Positions 44,160-57,700 of a DNA stretch of 64,000 nt are shown here, one piece after another; the stretch's first letter is position 1, and the number at the start of each line of letters is the position of its first letter. The notes beneath the pieces were generated by a model. That model was given only the letters and a program-made list of their open reading frames with translations, was not told the origin of the DNA and did no database searches. The stretch is taken from assembly GCF_001625305.1 (NCBI RefSeq), contig NW_017802825.1, positions 162,084 to 226,083 on the forward strand, written 5' to 3'. This stretch comes from Branchiostoma belcheri. Taxonomy: Eukaryota > Chordata > Leptocardii > Amphioxiformes > Branchiostomatidae. The translations under genes were made by a program, and so were the position numbers.

Positions 44160-46404
44160 CTGCACGACAGGTTCACAGAACTCGTAGTTCTCCCCCGCAA
44201 ACCATCTATCTAAGTCTGTGTACACTTTTCTCTCTGTCGGGTTAACTTGTTGAAGCTTCCGACATAAATTACACCAACCGCCATAATCGTCGGGATATAT
44301 ACTCTTTGGAGGTTGTGTCCTCCATCTGAAGTACTCATTGTACTTTTCTATGTCTTTGTCAAGGATCTTTAAGTAATCTGCTAAGTCCTTAGGCGTCTCA
44401 AAGTCATCTACATGAATAAACGAACCGGGAGGAGCGAATTTCTCATAATCGGCCTTCGGTGCTCCTAACACTACTGGAACAACTTCATTGGCAATGGCAT
44501 TCCTCCAGAATTTCTCTGTGATGTACTCCTTACATTTGTAGCTTTCGAAGGACAGGTAGAACTTGTATTGTTTGATGACTTGGTCTGAGCAGTTGTATTG
44601 GTCTTTACCATGTCCTAGACACACCAATTTACCGCATTTACCAAACACATCCACACTTATGTGTTTTACTAGTTCCGTCGCGTATATAAAACGAGGAAGA
44701 TATTTGTAACAATTACTGACGAACCACACCACTAAATATTTCTTCCCTACAGTATAGTCCTTGTCAGGAGAAATGTCCATTTTTGCCAGCCTTTTGTAGA
44801 TGAGGCTAACGGAGCCATAGTTGATTAAGACATCCGAGTCATTTCTGTAAGTCATGGTCCAGTTAAAAACGCCACTGTAGGATACTAGATCGATAACATT
44901 AGGGTTGTTCGGACATTCGCCGATGACCCAGACCCAGTATTGGTGCGGAGGTCGTATTTGCGGCATAACGCGTTTGGAATAAACTTTCGGAAGGTCATGG
45001 AAGAGAACAGCGTCTGCCTTGTCAAGCTGGCTGATATTTCCTGTGACGACGCACTCTGGCATGGAGGGGCAGTAGAAACGGCCCTTCTGGACTCCCGTCA
45101 GGCGACGGCCTCCCCATTTTCTCCAGATGACAATGAGCTTGTCATTCTGTATAGGAGAACTAGCTTCAGATTCGCTGTGCCACACAGAGTAGTGCTTCGA
45201 CCTGGGTTTCAACAAAATTGAATGTGTCATGCAAAGAGTCACCCTACTCAGCAATCTACAGAACTTGGTAGGCTCTATTTTTGATGTACACAATATGTCT
45301 GAACAATTCCTGTAAAATTTGATTTAGAGGATCACCCGATTTACACCCAGATACAAATTGTAACATTTTGACAATCACCCAAACTTACGTTAGGCCATGT
45401 TGATTTGATAATATGGATGACATCCTCTGGGAACCCCAAAACTGATGCGCGCGTGCGAATAAAAAAAAGTTTTGCAAAAAAAAAGTTGCTTTCACTATGA
45501 AATCTACGTGGTCATGAAGGTTGAACAAACGGCACAGAATATGTTATAGCGAATAATTTACTCTTCGAATTCATTTCTTTACATTTTTGTCTTTTTTCCT
45601 TTGATTTTGGCATTCTACGACATTGGTATCGTTTCTAAATGTTTTCCTTGCAACTTATGGTATATTTTTGCTCATTTAGCAACTGTTTTGCACGATTTAC
45701 AGTATGGTTGAAAACCTTTTTTTTTGGAAACGGCCGAAAATTCATGTGCGCGCGGATTTCATCCATATAATCAAATCAACATGGCCTTATTGATACTAAA
45801 CGGTTTGTAGTAGAAGCATCGCCTACAAAACATGTTCTTCCTTACCATTTATTGATCCATTTCTACCCATTTGCCGTTCTCTGTTGTATTTTGTGATGTA
45901 TTGTCACTGTATACTTATTTGTTTGGTTATGAAGTTAAAATTAGCTATAGCTAGAGTACCTCACCACCATGTCTTGTATTGTCCATGTTGAATTGCAAAA
46001 AAAAAAGTGGTGACCTTTGTTAACTGAAATTCCAATCGGAATGTATATATAATATATATATATATACATATATACCCAAATCACATGCTACAATTATGGT
46101 ACTTCAATATCAATAATTAAGTCCTTTGCTTGCAAATTTAATAGCGTCATTAGCGTCCCTTCCATAAGAATATCATATTGCAAGTTTTGGTACAAAACGT
46201 ACAGAATTTTTGCCAAATGGAAATCGATCTGGAGCCATTGATATATTCATTGATAAATACGTATTACCTGTTGCCGATCTTCTGGTATACTTTTTGTGGC
46301 CCTGATGAGGAAAGTGGCAGCTTATTTTCAATAACGACTGTTGACAAATAAATGCTGACTCCTCCACAGGCCAGAATAGCCACGAACAATGCTCGTATCC
46401 TCAT
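44160..46404 (-). CDS. Alpha-1,3-fucosyltransferase, GT10 family (about 393+ aa)
   Basis: Minus-strand exons: 46404-46268 (residues 1-45 plus two bases) and 45201-44160 (residues 46-393). Exon 1 encodes a short cytosolic start, a signal-anchor helix (ALFVAILACGGVSIYLSTVV) and stem, the type II Golgi layout. Exon 2 holds the catalytic region, with the GT10 hallmark starting FYLSFE at 260-265 and running through YKCKEYITEKFWRNA and VPVVLGAP. It also has a WVWVIGECPNN-like donor-proximal N-terminal block and several paired cysteines near the end (WCNLC, FCEP). The family moves fucose from GDP-fucose to GlcNAc. The exon ends at a strong donor (gtgcag then gtgagt). The terminal exon is not certain: ctgacag followed by Leu-Lys-stop near 44060 is possible, and reading through the donor gives a stop at 44091. 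Confidence 0.85.
45394..45789. mobile_element. MITE family C, copy 2 (about 395 bp)
   Basis: Termini ggccatgttgatttgata / taatcaaatcaacatggcc. Close to copy 1 (11775-12177) throughout, for example aaatctacgtggtcatgaag. It lies in the fucosyltransferase intron. Confidence 0.85.
46044..46073. repeat. (TA)n microsatellite
   Basis: A tatata-rich run in the fucosyltransferase intron. Confidence 0.85.
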
Positions 46405-46539
46405 TCTCCTAAACACCTAGATAGATAAAAGAAGACAGAAAACATACCTCATCAATAAACATGACCCGCCCCGAGGTGAATATGGTGTGATAAAGCATTG
46501 CCAGTTGCTATAACCACCGAATAAAGCCACCAAGTGAGC

Positions 46540-46880
46540 GCATGTTTAGATTTTGGGCCTGCTGACGGCTTGTTATGGTACTGCAGCTGAACTTCCAATT
46601 TCTTTTTTATATTTCACGACCTTGACATGCTATGGTCAAAAAATTTTGTTTGGTAGATAGCTCTTTTGCTCTGGAAGAAGTGACCTGGCTTTGGCCCCCT
46701 TGGCAAGCTTGTTCTGGAACTGCAGGGACATTTGTTGAAGATTATTTCAAGGGGGATAACTCAACATTCAATCGTAGTCATTTTTTGGTATGTAGGTAGC
46801 AATGTAAATTTCAATGAGATGCATAACCTACCAATTGTAGCTAATTTGCGAAGGTATGATGTCGTGGAACTCTAGTTGTA
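46540..46880 (+). mobile_element. Interspersed repeat family F, 3' fragment
   Basis: gcttgttatggtactgcagc, gacatgctatggtc, ttggtatgtaggtagcaat and the end tcgtggaactctagtt follow the 1.1-kb copy at 39510. Confidence 0.6.
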
Positions 46881-47565
46881 GTTAGTTAGTGGTATTAAAA
46901 GAATCCTTATCTGCTATAATTTGGAACTTTAATTTTTCGAAATAGGTCTCCAAAATCAACTGGAACCATAGCGCCTGGACTGTTTGTAGTACACAGGCAA
47001 CCGTTTCACAGACATCCGTCAATCTGACCCCGCCGTTTGAACTATAAACTATGCCCTAAGCGCACAAATATTTTCTGTCCGTTGTTTACCAGTTTAGAGC
47101 ATGTCCCTGTTGACTAAGAAGGACTGGATGTTCTTATGATAGATTATCTGAGTAGTTGTCAAATGCATTATGCATGCATGAATGAATGAATGAATGAATG
47201 AGTAGACTCGTGTATGTCAATAGATATAGGCAGCATATTATGTTATGACTTATTGATACAGGAACAATGCTTTTATCTCCTTTAACTGCCTGAATTGTAT
47301 GCAACAATGGCGTATTACAGGTCAGCAATGCAATATGGCACCTATATATTATGCTTTGTGGATGTGAAACTTGCAGCTCTTTTAAGTCGTTAATGCACGA
47401 AAATCTGTTTAACGATCTAGAATTCCATCGAAAGAATGTTATCGTCATGTTGGCTCTTTTGCATCTGTGGTAGAATAAAGGACCACAAACTGAACAAATT
47501 TTAACATAGAAGCCAGATCACTGTCCGTCCGTCGTGGGTCAGTAATTCAAGCCCCTTGGATGTAA
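46881..47565. other. Unassigned intergenic sequence
   Basis: Only a (TGAA)n run at about 47175-47202 stands out. No gene is recognised. Confidence 0.4.
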
Positions 47566-47566
47566 C

Positions 47567-47779
47567 ATCCGTGTCCATAATATCACCAGGGTCCATAATA
47601 TCGCCACCTTGAGAAATAATGTGCTTAAAGATATTTATACTGCAACATACCCTAGGTATGTACATTTGAGGTGTGCAGGAGTGCATACCAAAAGTATGTT
47701 GCAGTAGAAATATCTTAAAGCACACTATTTCTCAAGGTGGCGACATTATGGACCCTGGTGATATTATGGACACGGATCT
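47567..47779. mobile_element. Foldback MITE (about 213 bp)
   Basis: atccgtgtccataatatcac with cagggtccataat...gccaccttgagaaat pairs with atttctcaaggtggcgac, ggaccctggtgatattatgg and acacggat. The arms are about 85 bp, nearly perfect, with a 45-bp loop. Confidence 0.8.
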
Positions 47780-47835
47780 TAGGTCTCGAACACGACAATG
47801 ACAAAGCCAATGATAGACATTCATACTCTCAAAGC

Positions 47836-48244
47836 AGAGGTTTGGGTTTCGGGTTATGTTTGGCGTGTTTTTAGCCTTCCAGTTTTTCAACTGGAATTTT
47901 TCTTTCACCCAACCCAAATGTGAAACGTGACAGTGCTCCTCCCCGGGAACCACCAAATTATCATTAGGGATATCCATTTTACTGTGGTGGATTATCACAC
48001 ATCTAGCCGGTCAGAAAGGCATTCATTTGGCCACACGCCTCCTGCTGCCTATTCATGCGTCCGGTTCGCACCTACTTGTAGAACGACCGTAATGTGTTGA
48101 AGTGATTAGGTTTGTGGCACATTGAAGCTTTCGACTGCCGACAGAGGTTGGGTTGGGTGAAAGAAAAATTACAGTGCAAAAATGAATCCCCCAAAAAGGG
48201 TTAAAACACGCCATGAATAACCCAAAACCCAAACCTCTGCTTGG
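47836..48244. mobile_element. Foldback MITE (about 409 bp)
   Basis: gcagaggtttgggtttcggg at the left pairs with acccaaaacccaaacctctgc-type sequence at the right. Inner arms ttctttcacccaacccaa and ttgggttgggtgaaagaa also pair. It lies 57 bp from the previous foldback but is unrelated to it. Confidence 0.75.
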
Positions 48245-49800
48245 AGAGTAGAGTAGAGAGAAGGCATTCAATGGTTAAGAAGTATAAACTGTACGTACCG
48301 ACTAGTTCCAGTAGTACGGTAGCCCTGGAGTACAATGTAGGTGTAAAGTGACTGTCAGTAGGGCCAGTAATGCTCCTATGTCATGTGGTTGTTGTGGAAG
48401 TTGGACTGTGACGTGGTCTGTTTTGATCACAGATTCGCACACATCCTGTTCAAGACAGTATGTATGGCTTAGGCCATAACAAGTAAATTTTATACATGCC
48501 ATCCTCCGCAGACTCAAAATCTAATTGCGATAGGGCGAAAAAAAAACAGGCCGGCCATAAAAATAAGATTCCTACATCTTCAAATTTTGACATCATAAAC
48601 CTTGTTAAAAACAAATGGTACCTATATTGTATACCTATACCTATAAGTTTACTGCCCACTATTACAACATCCATTTCTCACTGAAACAACTTTGAAATAA
48701 ACGTTTTCAATCATTATAGAAATGGGTTTTAATACAGTGGGAATCGTAACATATTTTATTATACAACCCCTGTCCTGATGGCATTTTTACACGCTTTGCG
48801 GAAGGTCATGGAACTGCAGCAAACGCACAGCACTGGGCAGTAACAGTGTCAAGGCGCAAATCTACGCTTACCGAACAAACATCAAAAGTCAACTTTTAAG
48901 ATCTCAAACCTGACGTTTTCCTTTGCCATTCACCACAGTAGCCACATCACTGCCGTAAACACAGAAATCTATGTGCCTGTCTCAAGTGCTAATATATGCC
49001 GATCTACTTTGTGCCCGTACTACTTTTAACTACGGGGTTCGCTCATAAATACTGTGTGCTGCGACCTTATCTCAAATGAGAATTTAAGGTTCCGGGTCGG
49101 AGTTTAAATCTGAGTAAGGTAGCAGAACACAGTATTAATTGGCGACCCGCAGGTCTATGACACGAGTATAGAAAGTACTTAGTAGTACAGAAGTAGTACC
49201 GACGAGTACCCTGCTGCATTGAGCCACCACATCATGTCTTGTATATAATATTATGTAACTATTACTAACGCACTAATGCACTTGTCCCGTCTTTAGCACA
49301 CATAAAATCAGTTGTTTTTATGTTTCCTTCTCAGTTATCCTTGTTTTCCCTTTGTGTTTTATGTACCGGGTCACAATTGTAATTAACAAAGCGTAACGAC
49401 TGCCAATAATTCTACACTGTAGAGCTGGGCAGTAACGAAGAAGAAGAAGGTATCAACGTTGAAAATCATATGTTTTTTAAAGAAATGCCGCTACAATGGC
49501 ACAATATGAACAACATACATGTTTTCCGGATCGACAGAAATGACAAATACACTGTGTGAGCTTACCGCTGCAAGCCATCGGTTTTTCTGTAATCTGAGGG
49601 TGGCCATGGTGAAGCTCAACTGCGGGAGCAAAGAGGGAAAAGGGCATGAATAAATTGAACCCATTTCCTGTCATTTCTGATTGTACAATCTGCGATTTAT
49701 GTTCAGTGTATATCATACATGCATGCACATTTAGGTTTTAATGGCAAGCACATGTACAGACAATTAAAATGCTGTCAGGAGTTATCGGGATGTAAAAGAT
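48245..49800. other. Unassigned intergenic sequence
   Basis: A short piece near 48472-48560 (taggccataacaagtaaat, tacatgccatcctcc) resembles a decayed MITE B end. No gene is seen. Confidence 0.4.
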
Positions 49801-49999
49801 AGGACTGTCCTATAATGCTATATTTCAACTATGAGTTAGTAGCGACAGCTTGGTTAAATTTGTTGCATCAGAGTTGAAAATTTGACAGAAAATAAATGGA
49901 TCCAGGTATGCTCAGATCAAAGGTGTAAGGCGTGTAAGTTCATAAAACCTGTTACGTCTGTGTCATGATATCGATTATCCTTAGCTTTGTTATTTCATA

Positions 50000-51047
50000 A
50001 GGGCCACACCTCCTTAATTTTATGCATAACATCCGCGCGCGCATTGGTTTTCGCCTGTTCTAAAACAAGTGCTATTAAAGAAAGCTGACATTTCAGCTGA
50101 CGAAGGTTTTACTGCCGTTATTGAGGTAGAAGTTGTTGAAATGATATTACCCAAGTTGATGAAATTGGTACGAGACCACTTAAAGAAGGAAACACATCTG
50201 ATAAAAAAAAGCAAAACAGCGGATGTTAAAAAGAAAATTTAAAAACTCATACGTCGGGACTTGAACAATTAGTTTTTGAGTGTTAAAAGCAAAACAGCGA
50301 CTGCTAAAAAGAAAATTAAAAAAAGCTCCTCTCCGGGGATCGAACTCGCTATGTGCAAACCCCGCCACGTGCACCGCCACTCAGCGTCGACAGGCGGCAT
50401 TATTTTGTCATTAACATAATTTATGCAATCATCTTTAGATTTGTAGTACGATCAATAAATTAGCGCCTAAAAACTTATGTGACCATACTTCGATCAATGG
50501 TATGTCACTAGATGAGACTACATAAAGTTTCTTTTTATAAAGAACATGGATTAAAATGGCATCAAGTCTATTGCATATCCCACAAACCGGAAAGAAGTAA
50601 ACAGGCATTGCATGGCCTGCAGAGTTACCAAACTACTAAAGAAAGAAAGAAAGAAACAAACAAAGAAGGATAGATTCCGTATCAGTACATTTCAGCGCGC
50701 ATGCGTTCACCAAGGCTCTTGACTGGCTCTAGACCTGGGTAGCCCATGGCAGTTAGCGACAATACGCAGCCGGGCACCCAGGCTACCGACGCTCCACGAC
50801 TCAAAACCTCAGTACATACGTACAGTGTCGATTCATAAATTCCGCAAAAAGTCAGCATGTGCCGGCTTGTTGTATACGTCGCCGCTAAGTACTGCCGCAA
50901 CTGAATTCACAATGCAGCTTTGTATTCCTATGGTTTAGTAGCATTTTTGTTGTAACGTTTTTTTGGCCGGAATTTTTTTATTCCCCCGCGCGCACTACTT
51001 TGGGAGTCTTCTGAGAATACCATCCATAGAATTAAGTCGGCATGGCC
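50000..51047. mobile_element. MITE family B, copy 6, with a 0.6-kb insertion
   Basis: The left end is gggccacacctccttaatttt and the right end aagtcggcatggccc. At about 50070 the family sequence stops (cgcctgttct) and resumes near 50705 (aaggctcttgactggctcta). The insert contains two related aaaagcaaaacagcg blocks and a tRNA-like minus-strand piece with gcgagttcgatcccc (about 50330-50395). Confidence 0.7.
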
Positions 51048-51140
51048 CAACGGTAAGTGCAAAGATCAAGCCTTAATCATGAGAACGTGCGCTTTTAGCC
51101 AGAGTAAACATTGCTTGAGTCTGTTGAACAGAGATAAAAA

Positions 51141-51297
51141 TAACTACTGACTGCTCCCGCGATAATGGCCGGACATTGGACGGACCGGTTTGTTTGAACT
51201 GTCGGACGCTGAACGGTCATGTTAGCTTTTGTTAGTCTCCACCAGACTAACCAGGCGGGCTGACAAACGGTATAATGTACCCAAATAACGAGAGGAA
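51141..51297. repeat. Repeat E, copy 1 (about 157 bp)
   Basis: From ctgactgctcccgcgataat through gacggaccggtttgtttgaa to gtataatgtacccaaataac. Near-identical copies are at 54436-54589 and 59796-59950. The copy at 54436 stands alone without the flanks of the other two, so E also moves or duplicates independently. Confidence 0.8.
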
Positions 51298-51758
51298 TTT
51301 GCCAAGAGAGTTTGACCACCATAGGCTAGGCTCATAGGGTATGATATACAAGCCAGGGGAAAATGTTACCCAGGTCTACCACATTCAATAAAATGTTTTG
51401 TCGAATTTTACAGTCCATAACCTTAGCTAGACCTTGGAGGGAGAGATATAGGAAAAGTGCACAGATCGATTTAATAAACAGTAGACATAAAGTGACATTC
51501 TTTGATGTTATGATAAAAAAATTACGAGTCTTAACCTTCTTACAACTTTAGGTAAAAATGTACAAATCCTTTGATGGACAGAAATTACCTTGATCTTCCG
51601 GATTTTGAGTCCTTTTTGTTACTTTCAATTGTTGTTATAACTCGTCCCAGCTCAAATGTGTATGATATGTAGTGGGAGGAACAAAGGCCTATGGTAAAGT
51701 TCGAGCCTTTCAAAAACACATGCGACAAATGCTATTGGACATGCGCATTTTTACAAAC

Positions 51759-54700
51759 ATGGCCGAAATCGTTGACTGGATAACTGAGTCCGTCCGGGAG
51801 ATTTTTCAGATCTCTGGGCTGACTCTGCAGTCTTTTCTCGTCTTCTGTGTGGCCTTTTTCCTCGCATGTTACTTCTTGAAGCCCCGCAGGGACCTGCCTC
51901 CTTACCCGGCAGAACGTGTGCCTGTTCTCGGGCACCTCCTCGCCTTGGGCCGAGCGCCTCACCTTAAGCTGACGGAATGGAGGCGGCAGTACGGGGACGT
52001 CTTCACCGTCAGGATGGGGATGAAAGATGTGGTGGTTCTGAATGGCTACACTGCCGTCAAGGACGCGCTCGTGGACAGGTCCGAGCTGTTCGCCTGCAGA
52101 CCAGAACAGTACATGTTTGATGCGATTCTTGGTTTTGGAAAAGGTAAAATTTATTGTCTATATGGAAATGTAGGTATTGTTTTGGGTCTATGTCTGTTTG
52201 TGTCTGTGTGTGCGTGTTACAACTTACTTGAGATCAGTGCATGTTCAGAACGCCTTTATAGATTATGATGGTATTTGTTATGTTGGTAGCCAAGTAGCCA
52301 ATCCACTGTGGTTGATGCAGGCTTTCTTTAGGGCGCTAATAGAGTTTTGCACGGCAGGAGTTGATCGTAGGGCTAATCAAACTCCCGCCGCGAAAGAAAA
52401 CTCCCTCGCTGAGGCGGGCGGGGAAGAGCTTAAGCAAATCCTGAAGAAAATCCGCACCAACCACGATAGACTTTGTAGGACTCAGAGAATGACAATATCA
52501 GTTGAAAGTTAGGCATCCTGGTGACCGATTTTGCGGCCGATCCAAATACTGCAGCAGAATTTATCTTTTTTCTGAACATGCTATGGTCCTGATTGTTTAG
52601 TGTCTAACAGCTGTTTTATGTCAGGAACAATCTAAAAGGAACAATCCGTGTTGGTATCGCCCGCTAGCAGCTTGTTCTTGAAATACAGGTGAGTTTCCAG
52701 CGAAATAATTCAAAGCTGATAAACAAAGGAACGAACAGCTAAAGTTCATAATTTTTGTTATGTAGGAAGCATAATGTTAGCAATCAGATATGCTGTTTTT
52801 ATGCAGTAGCTTTGTTTTAGCTTGACCCGTAGGGTCGGAACGTTGCGAAATCACTCTTGGATCACGCGGGGACCACGTGTAGAACAACCAATCAGAAGGC
52901 TGTAAATACACGTGGAGAGTCGCAAATCTTACCGGGTTCTGAAACCTCCTCCTTTTCTTGCTGGGTGCTTAATATATAGAGAGGTCCGAATGACAGTAAC
53001 TTTTTCTGAGGCGTGTTGCCGTTTTTCACTTGGGCGATAATGAAATTCTTGGTAGTTCATCCAAAACCGCTGCTTGTGTATCGATGATGTGTTGGTTTTC
53101 TCAATAACTAGATGGCTCGTTAGCTATGGTCCTAGGAGGTAAGCATAAAATCCCTTTCGCACGCGAAATAAAATTATGATAGAGATGAATTAACAAAAAT
53201 TTGGACTTCATGATTAATGATTAATGTGGATCATTAAGCTCGGTTCTTGTAAACAAGAGGACTTTTTCTGAATATTACGTATGTATTGTATGGCTTGTAA
53301 AAATTATGCAAATAAAGACATCATTTACACAACTGAAGCAAAATGCTATAATATCTTATTGGTAAATGATGCTCAGTTAATACATGCGACATGTGTAATT
53401 AAAAAAATATTAACATCACTATGCATTATTCTTTTAATGTGGAGGTCATTTGCATAATGGCTGATAAAACACAGGACCAAAACCTACCCATAGGATAGGA
53501 TTTTTATATAAGAAAAATGTATATAATTGGGGTTTTCATGATCAGTGAGCTCGAGAAAATCTGAAAAAGAAGAAAAGTTTCTTAAAAGGTTCTAAATATC
53601 TTCATGTAGGTATGAGGTCTGTTGAAGAGAGATAAAAAACTAGAGTGGCCGACATTTGCATGGGAGCAAATACAGCATATTTCAGTCCATCTCCCTCCCA
53701 CGCAAAAGTGGACTATTCCAAAATTACCCCAGTTTAAAACTGGCAAAGATTCTCAAATAAATGAATTATATAGTAGCTATGTAATTGAGAACAAAGATGC
53801 AAGAACAAGCAAATTGAATCTCGAAAGCTTTACTAGTCTTATTACAGGTATGCAAATACTAACAATGATGAGATTTGATACATTTTGAAGGTCTTAGGCA
53901 CATACAATTGAATGTGTGGGTACATGCAATGTGACCTCAGGTAACCCACAATGGAACACGTGTTCCATGGCCAGTTTCAGATGGAACAGGCCATTCTTTA
54001 GATAGAACATGGAACAGGTATAGCACTTTTGGCCCTTTTTCTGCTGAAAACAGCCATTAAAGTCCCCCAAATGAGTCATTTGGAAGTGGTGTATGCCAAA
54101 TATGTGACTACTATTCTGTAGACACATGTTCAAGGTACCCTTATACCGAATTTCAGATCATTTGGCTGTAAAACCAGGGCTCGGGATCCAAAAATCCATT
54201 TTTTGGCGAAAAATGCCCAAAAAACCTTCATAAAAATTTTTCAAAGGCATGTATAAAAAAAAAACGCCTGGGAGTATTGGCTCACTCTATGTCCATGCCA
54301 AATTTCAAGTCATTTGGCTGAATGATGGCGAAGTTGAATCCCTTTGACTGTGTGGCAGGAGGAGAAGAAGAAGATGAAGAAACATCAGAGAACACAATAT
54401 AATTCATCCATACCATGGTATGGACTGAAATATAAAAACTACTGACCGCTTCAGCCGATAATGGCCGGACATTGGACGGACCGGTTTGTTTGAACTGTCG
54501 GACGCTGAACGGTCATGTTAGCTTTTGTTAGTCTCCACCAGGCTAACCAGGCGGGCTGACAAACGGCATAATGTACCCAAATAACGAGGATATGCTGTTT
54601 ACATAAGAAATGTATATTATTGGAGTTTCCATGATCAGCGAGCTCTAGAAAATCTGAAAAAAAAATTTTTAAAGGATCAAAATATCTTCATGTAGGCATG

Positions 54701-57700
54701 AGATCTCTAAATTCTTGTTTGATGTGTGTTTTTCTTAACTTAACTCACAAAATCACAAGTTTAGAACAGAAAGCTAGGTCTGATATTTTCATTATTTTGT
54801 CAGAAAAGATGCTGATAGTATGGTGTTCTGCAAACAGCATTATTATGTTTTAAAAGATACATAATGTATGATTTTAAAATGCATGTTTAAGACATGTTAT
54901 CTGTTGCTGCAGACATAGCAACTGCCCGCTGGGGGCCCGAGTTCAGACAGAGAAAGAGGTTTGCCACCGCCGTCCTGAAGAACCTGGGCATGAAGGTCGG
55001 AACTGGCAGCATTGAGGAGAAAATCCGAGAGGAGGCGAGCTGTCTCCGCAACAGGGTAAGGTAAAACCAAGTATGAACCATGTAAATTCTAATCTTTTCC
55101 CTTCGAATATTTGGTTTCAAGTTATTTGAAAATTTGAGCTCTATTATTGAGAGTATTTCAATTGGTAATATTTCAATAGGTTTTATCACTTTTTTCTCTT
55201 TAACCCTAAACAGTACACCTGGGGTCCGCGCGGACCCCAGCACTATATATTCTGTAATTTCTTTTTTGGTTCTAAAGATTTTTTCCTGAAATTTTAGGTA
55301 ATTGTCACCCACAAAGTTGTCTCTCAATACCGTGCAGAAAACTCCGTTTCTACCATTTATAAAAAAAATTATATCTGATTTCCTTTTGACCCCAGACGGC
55401 TTTCGATCATAATGGATACACTGGCGTTCTTATACATTACCTTATTTCCGTTTTTATATGTTTTTATGCACTCATCGTATGTCTACCAAGTTTTTAGAGA
55501 ATGGTGTAGTAATAGAATTAGATTTTAATAATTTTAGTGTAATTCTGACGTCATATGACGTCAGAGCTAATAATATAGTCCGCCATATTGGATTTTGACC
55601 AATGACGTCATCAAATTAGCATATTCTATGCATATTAAATGATTTAACTTATATTTAATTATGTAAGATGTTATTAATGTTGGAAAAGAAGTGTAATTTA
55701 AAATAAAACTCAGAAAATTTTATGTTTAAACCTAAATTACTTCTATTTAAAAAAAAACTAGCCTGCTAGAAACCCGTTGCCATGGCAACACAAAATAACA
55801 TAAACTTACTAGTACTAAATCAATACGACCTTTTTTCCAGAGACATTTTAGGAAAGGTCTCCAAATTTGATACTTCTAGCGCAAGCCGTTTAGCCGCTAT
55901 CTGAGATCAAAGTTGGGCCTCAAAAGCCCCTTCAGTCTGAAATGGGTTTAAAAATCGGGTATTTCTTCTTGTCTTCTTTTCTTCACCAAAAAAAAGTTCA
56001 AAATGTATGATTTTTGTATGTAATGTGGACACCGAGGTTCCCACATCAGTTTGCAAAACAATTGAGCTGGTAGCATGTTGATTATTTCTAAAAATTAGCA
56101 AAAAACTGCTCTGGGGTCCGCGCGGACCCCAGGTTTACAGATTAATCAGTCCGGGAAGGTGTATTTTTAGCAGTCCTTAATTAAGTAAGCATATGACAAT
56201 GCTGTCCTAAGAATGATATGTAGTTTGTGTAGGCTCACAGTAAGCCCGAGTAACACCTTTACATCATTTTGCAAATTTACAAATTCTCCAGATTGCAGAA
56301 TACAATGAGAACCCCTCTGACATTGCCCATGACGTCACCGTATCCGTTACAAACGTCATCTGCTCCATGGTGATGGGGAAGCGGTACGACTACACGGACG
56401 AGACGTTTCGGGAACTGTTAGAGGCGGCTGCCACGGTGGTAACTGAACTTGGAGCTGGACAGATCATTGGCTTTCTTCCCTTGCTGCGGTTTGTTCCTGT
56501 CGGTAGGTAAAATTCCCGAATACTTCATTCAATCTAACATACAATCTTACATGCCAATTTTTGAAGAACTACCACCATTTACTATAAATGTCAAGTAACT
56601 AGTTTCAATGAAACTGGTAAAAGTCGTTTTTGCCCCCCTCCCCCCTCCTCAAACAAAAATTATTTTTTGTGCAACTATTCACTGGGAATATTGCAGTAAA
56701 TAGAGCTGGCATCAAGGCTTTAAAAGAGGCCTCCAAGATACAAAATTTGTTGAGGGAGGAGATATCTCACCATCGGGAGAACCTGGATCGCGAGAACCCG
56801 CGAGACTTCCTGGACTTCTGCCTGCTGGAGGTTGAGAAGCAGGAGAAGGTGGAGGGTCTGACGGAGGAGAACATCATGTACATGGCTCAGGACCTCTTCC
56901 AGGCGGGCATGGACACAACCGCCAGCACACTGATGTGGGGTCTGCTCTATATGACTTTGAACCCTGACATCCAAAATAAGGTATTTGTAAGCTTAATTTA
57001 ATAATGTATTACCTGCTGCCTGAGACAGATTTATCAAATCCAGGAAAAGGCTAAAAATCCAGGATTAGGATATTTGTAACTGTACGTTCCCTTTTTTTGC
57101 ATTCCCTACTACCCTAGAACAGTCATTATCTTGTATATTTGTTAAAAACTGCATGATATTTATAAATGTTTAACTTACCTCAATACTACTATCTTTAATA
57201 GGTGCAGGAGGAGCTTGATGCCGTTGTTGGTGAGGGTCTGCCCACCCTGTCCCACCGTTCCCAGCTGCCCTACGTGAACGCCTGTCTGCTGGAGATCATG
57301 AGGATCCGGCCTCTCCTACCTCTCCTGGCTCCCCACGCCACCTCAGACACTGTCAAAGTGCGGCAATATGACATCCCTAAAGGAACCAAGGTATTGCTGC
57401 TTTTTATAAAAAAAAAAACTCTTTTTGCAACGTTTAAGGAATAATTGCCAAACTAATTACAAGATGACCTTTTTACTGTGGAGGTCATTTTCAGCAAGGT
57501 TAGAAGATTTACTAAAATGTTATATCTGCAGTGTGTATAATATAATATCTGTTTGAGACAGATACTGCCGATCCTGTACTCCGTCCACATGGACCCCGCC
57601 TACTGGCCTGATCCGGAACGGTTTGACCCCGGAAGGTTTCTGGACGCGGAAGGGAACGTCATCAACAAGCCTGAGTCCTTCATGCCGTTTGGGGGAGGTA

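Larger units (their letters stand above)
49810..51530 (+). repeat. Direct repeat upstream of the P450, copy 1
   Basis: 49810-49999 (ttagtagcgacagcttg, aattgacagaaaataaatgg-like, atgatatcgattatc) and 51060-51500 (gatcaagccttaatcatgag, gcataatggccgg-like, cagtccataaccttagctag) recur in the same order and orientation at about 59505-60140. Here the two halves are separated by a full MITE B with its own insertion (50000-51047). Confidence 0.75.

Noticed and set aside
51672-51758. Upstream start codons of the P450
   Set aside because: They would add about 29 hydrophilic, basic residues before the membrane anchor, unusual for a microsomal P450; the Met of MAEIVDWI is preferred, though not proven.
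55907-56101. Short open frames within the piggyBac-like copies (also at 19688-19888 and 59122-59376)
   Set aside because: They recur with the element and show no transposase motif; the elements look non-autonomous.
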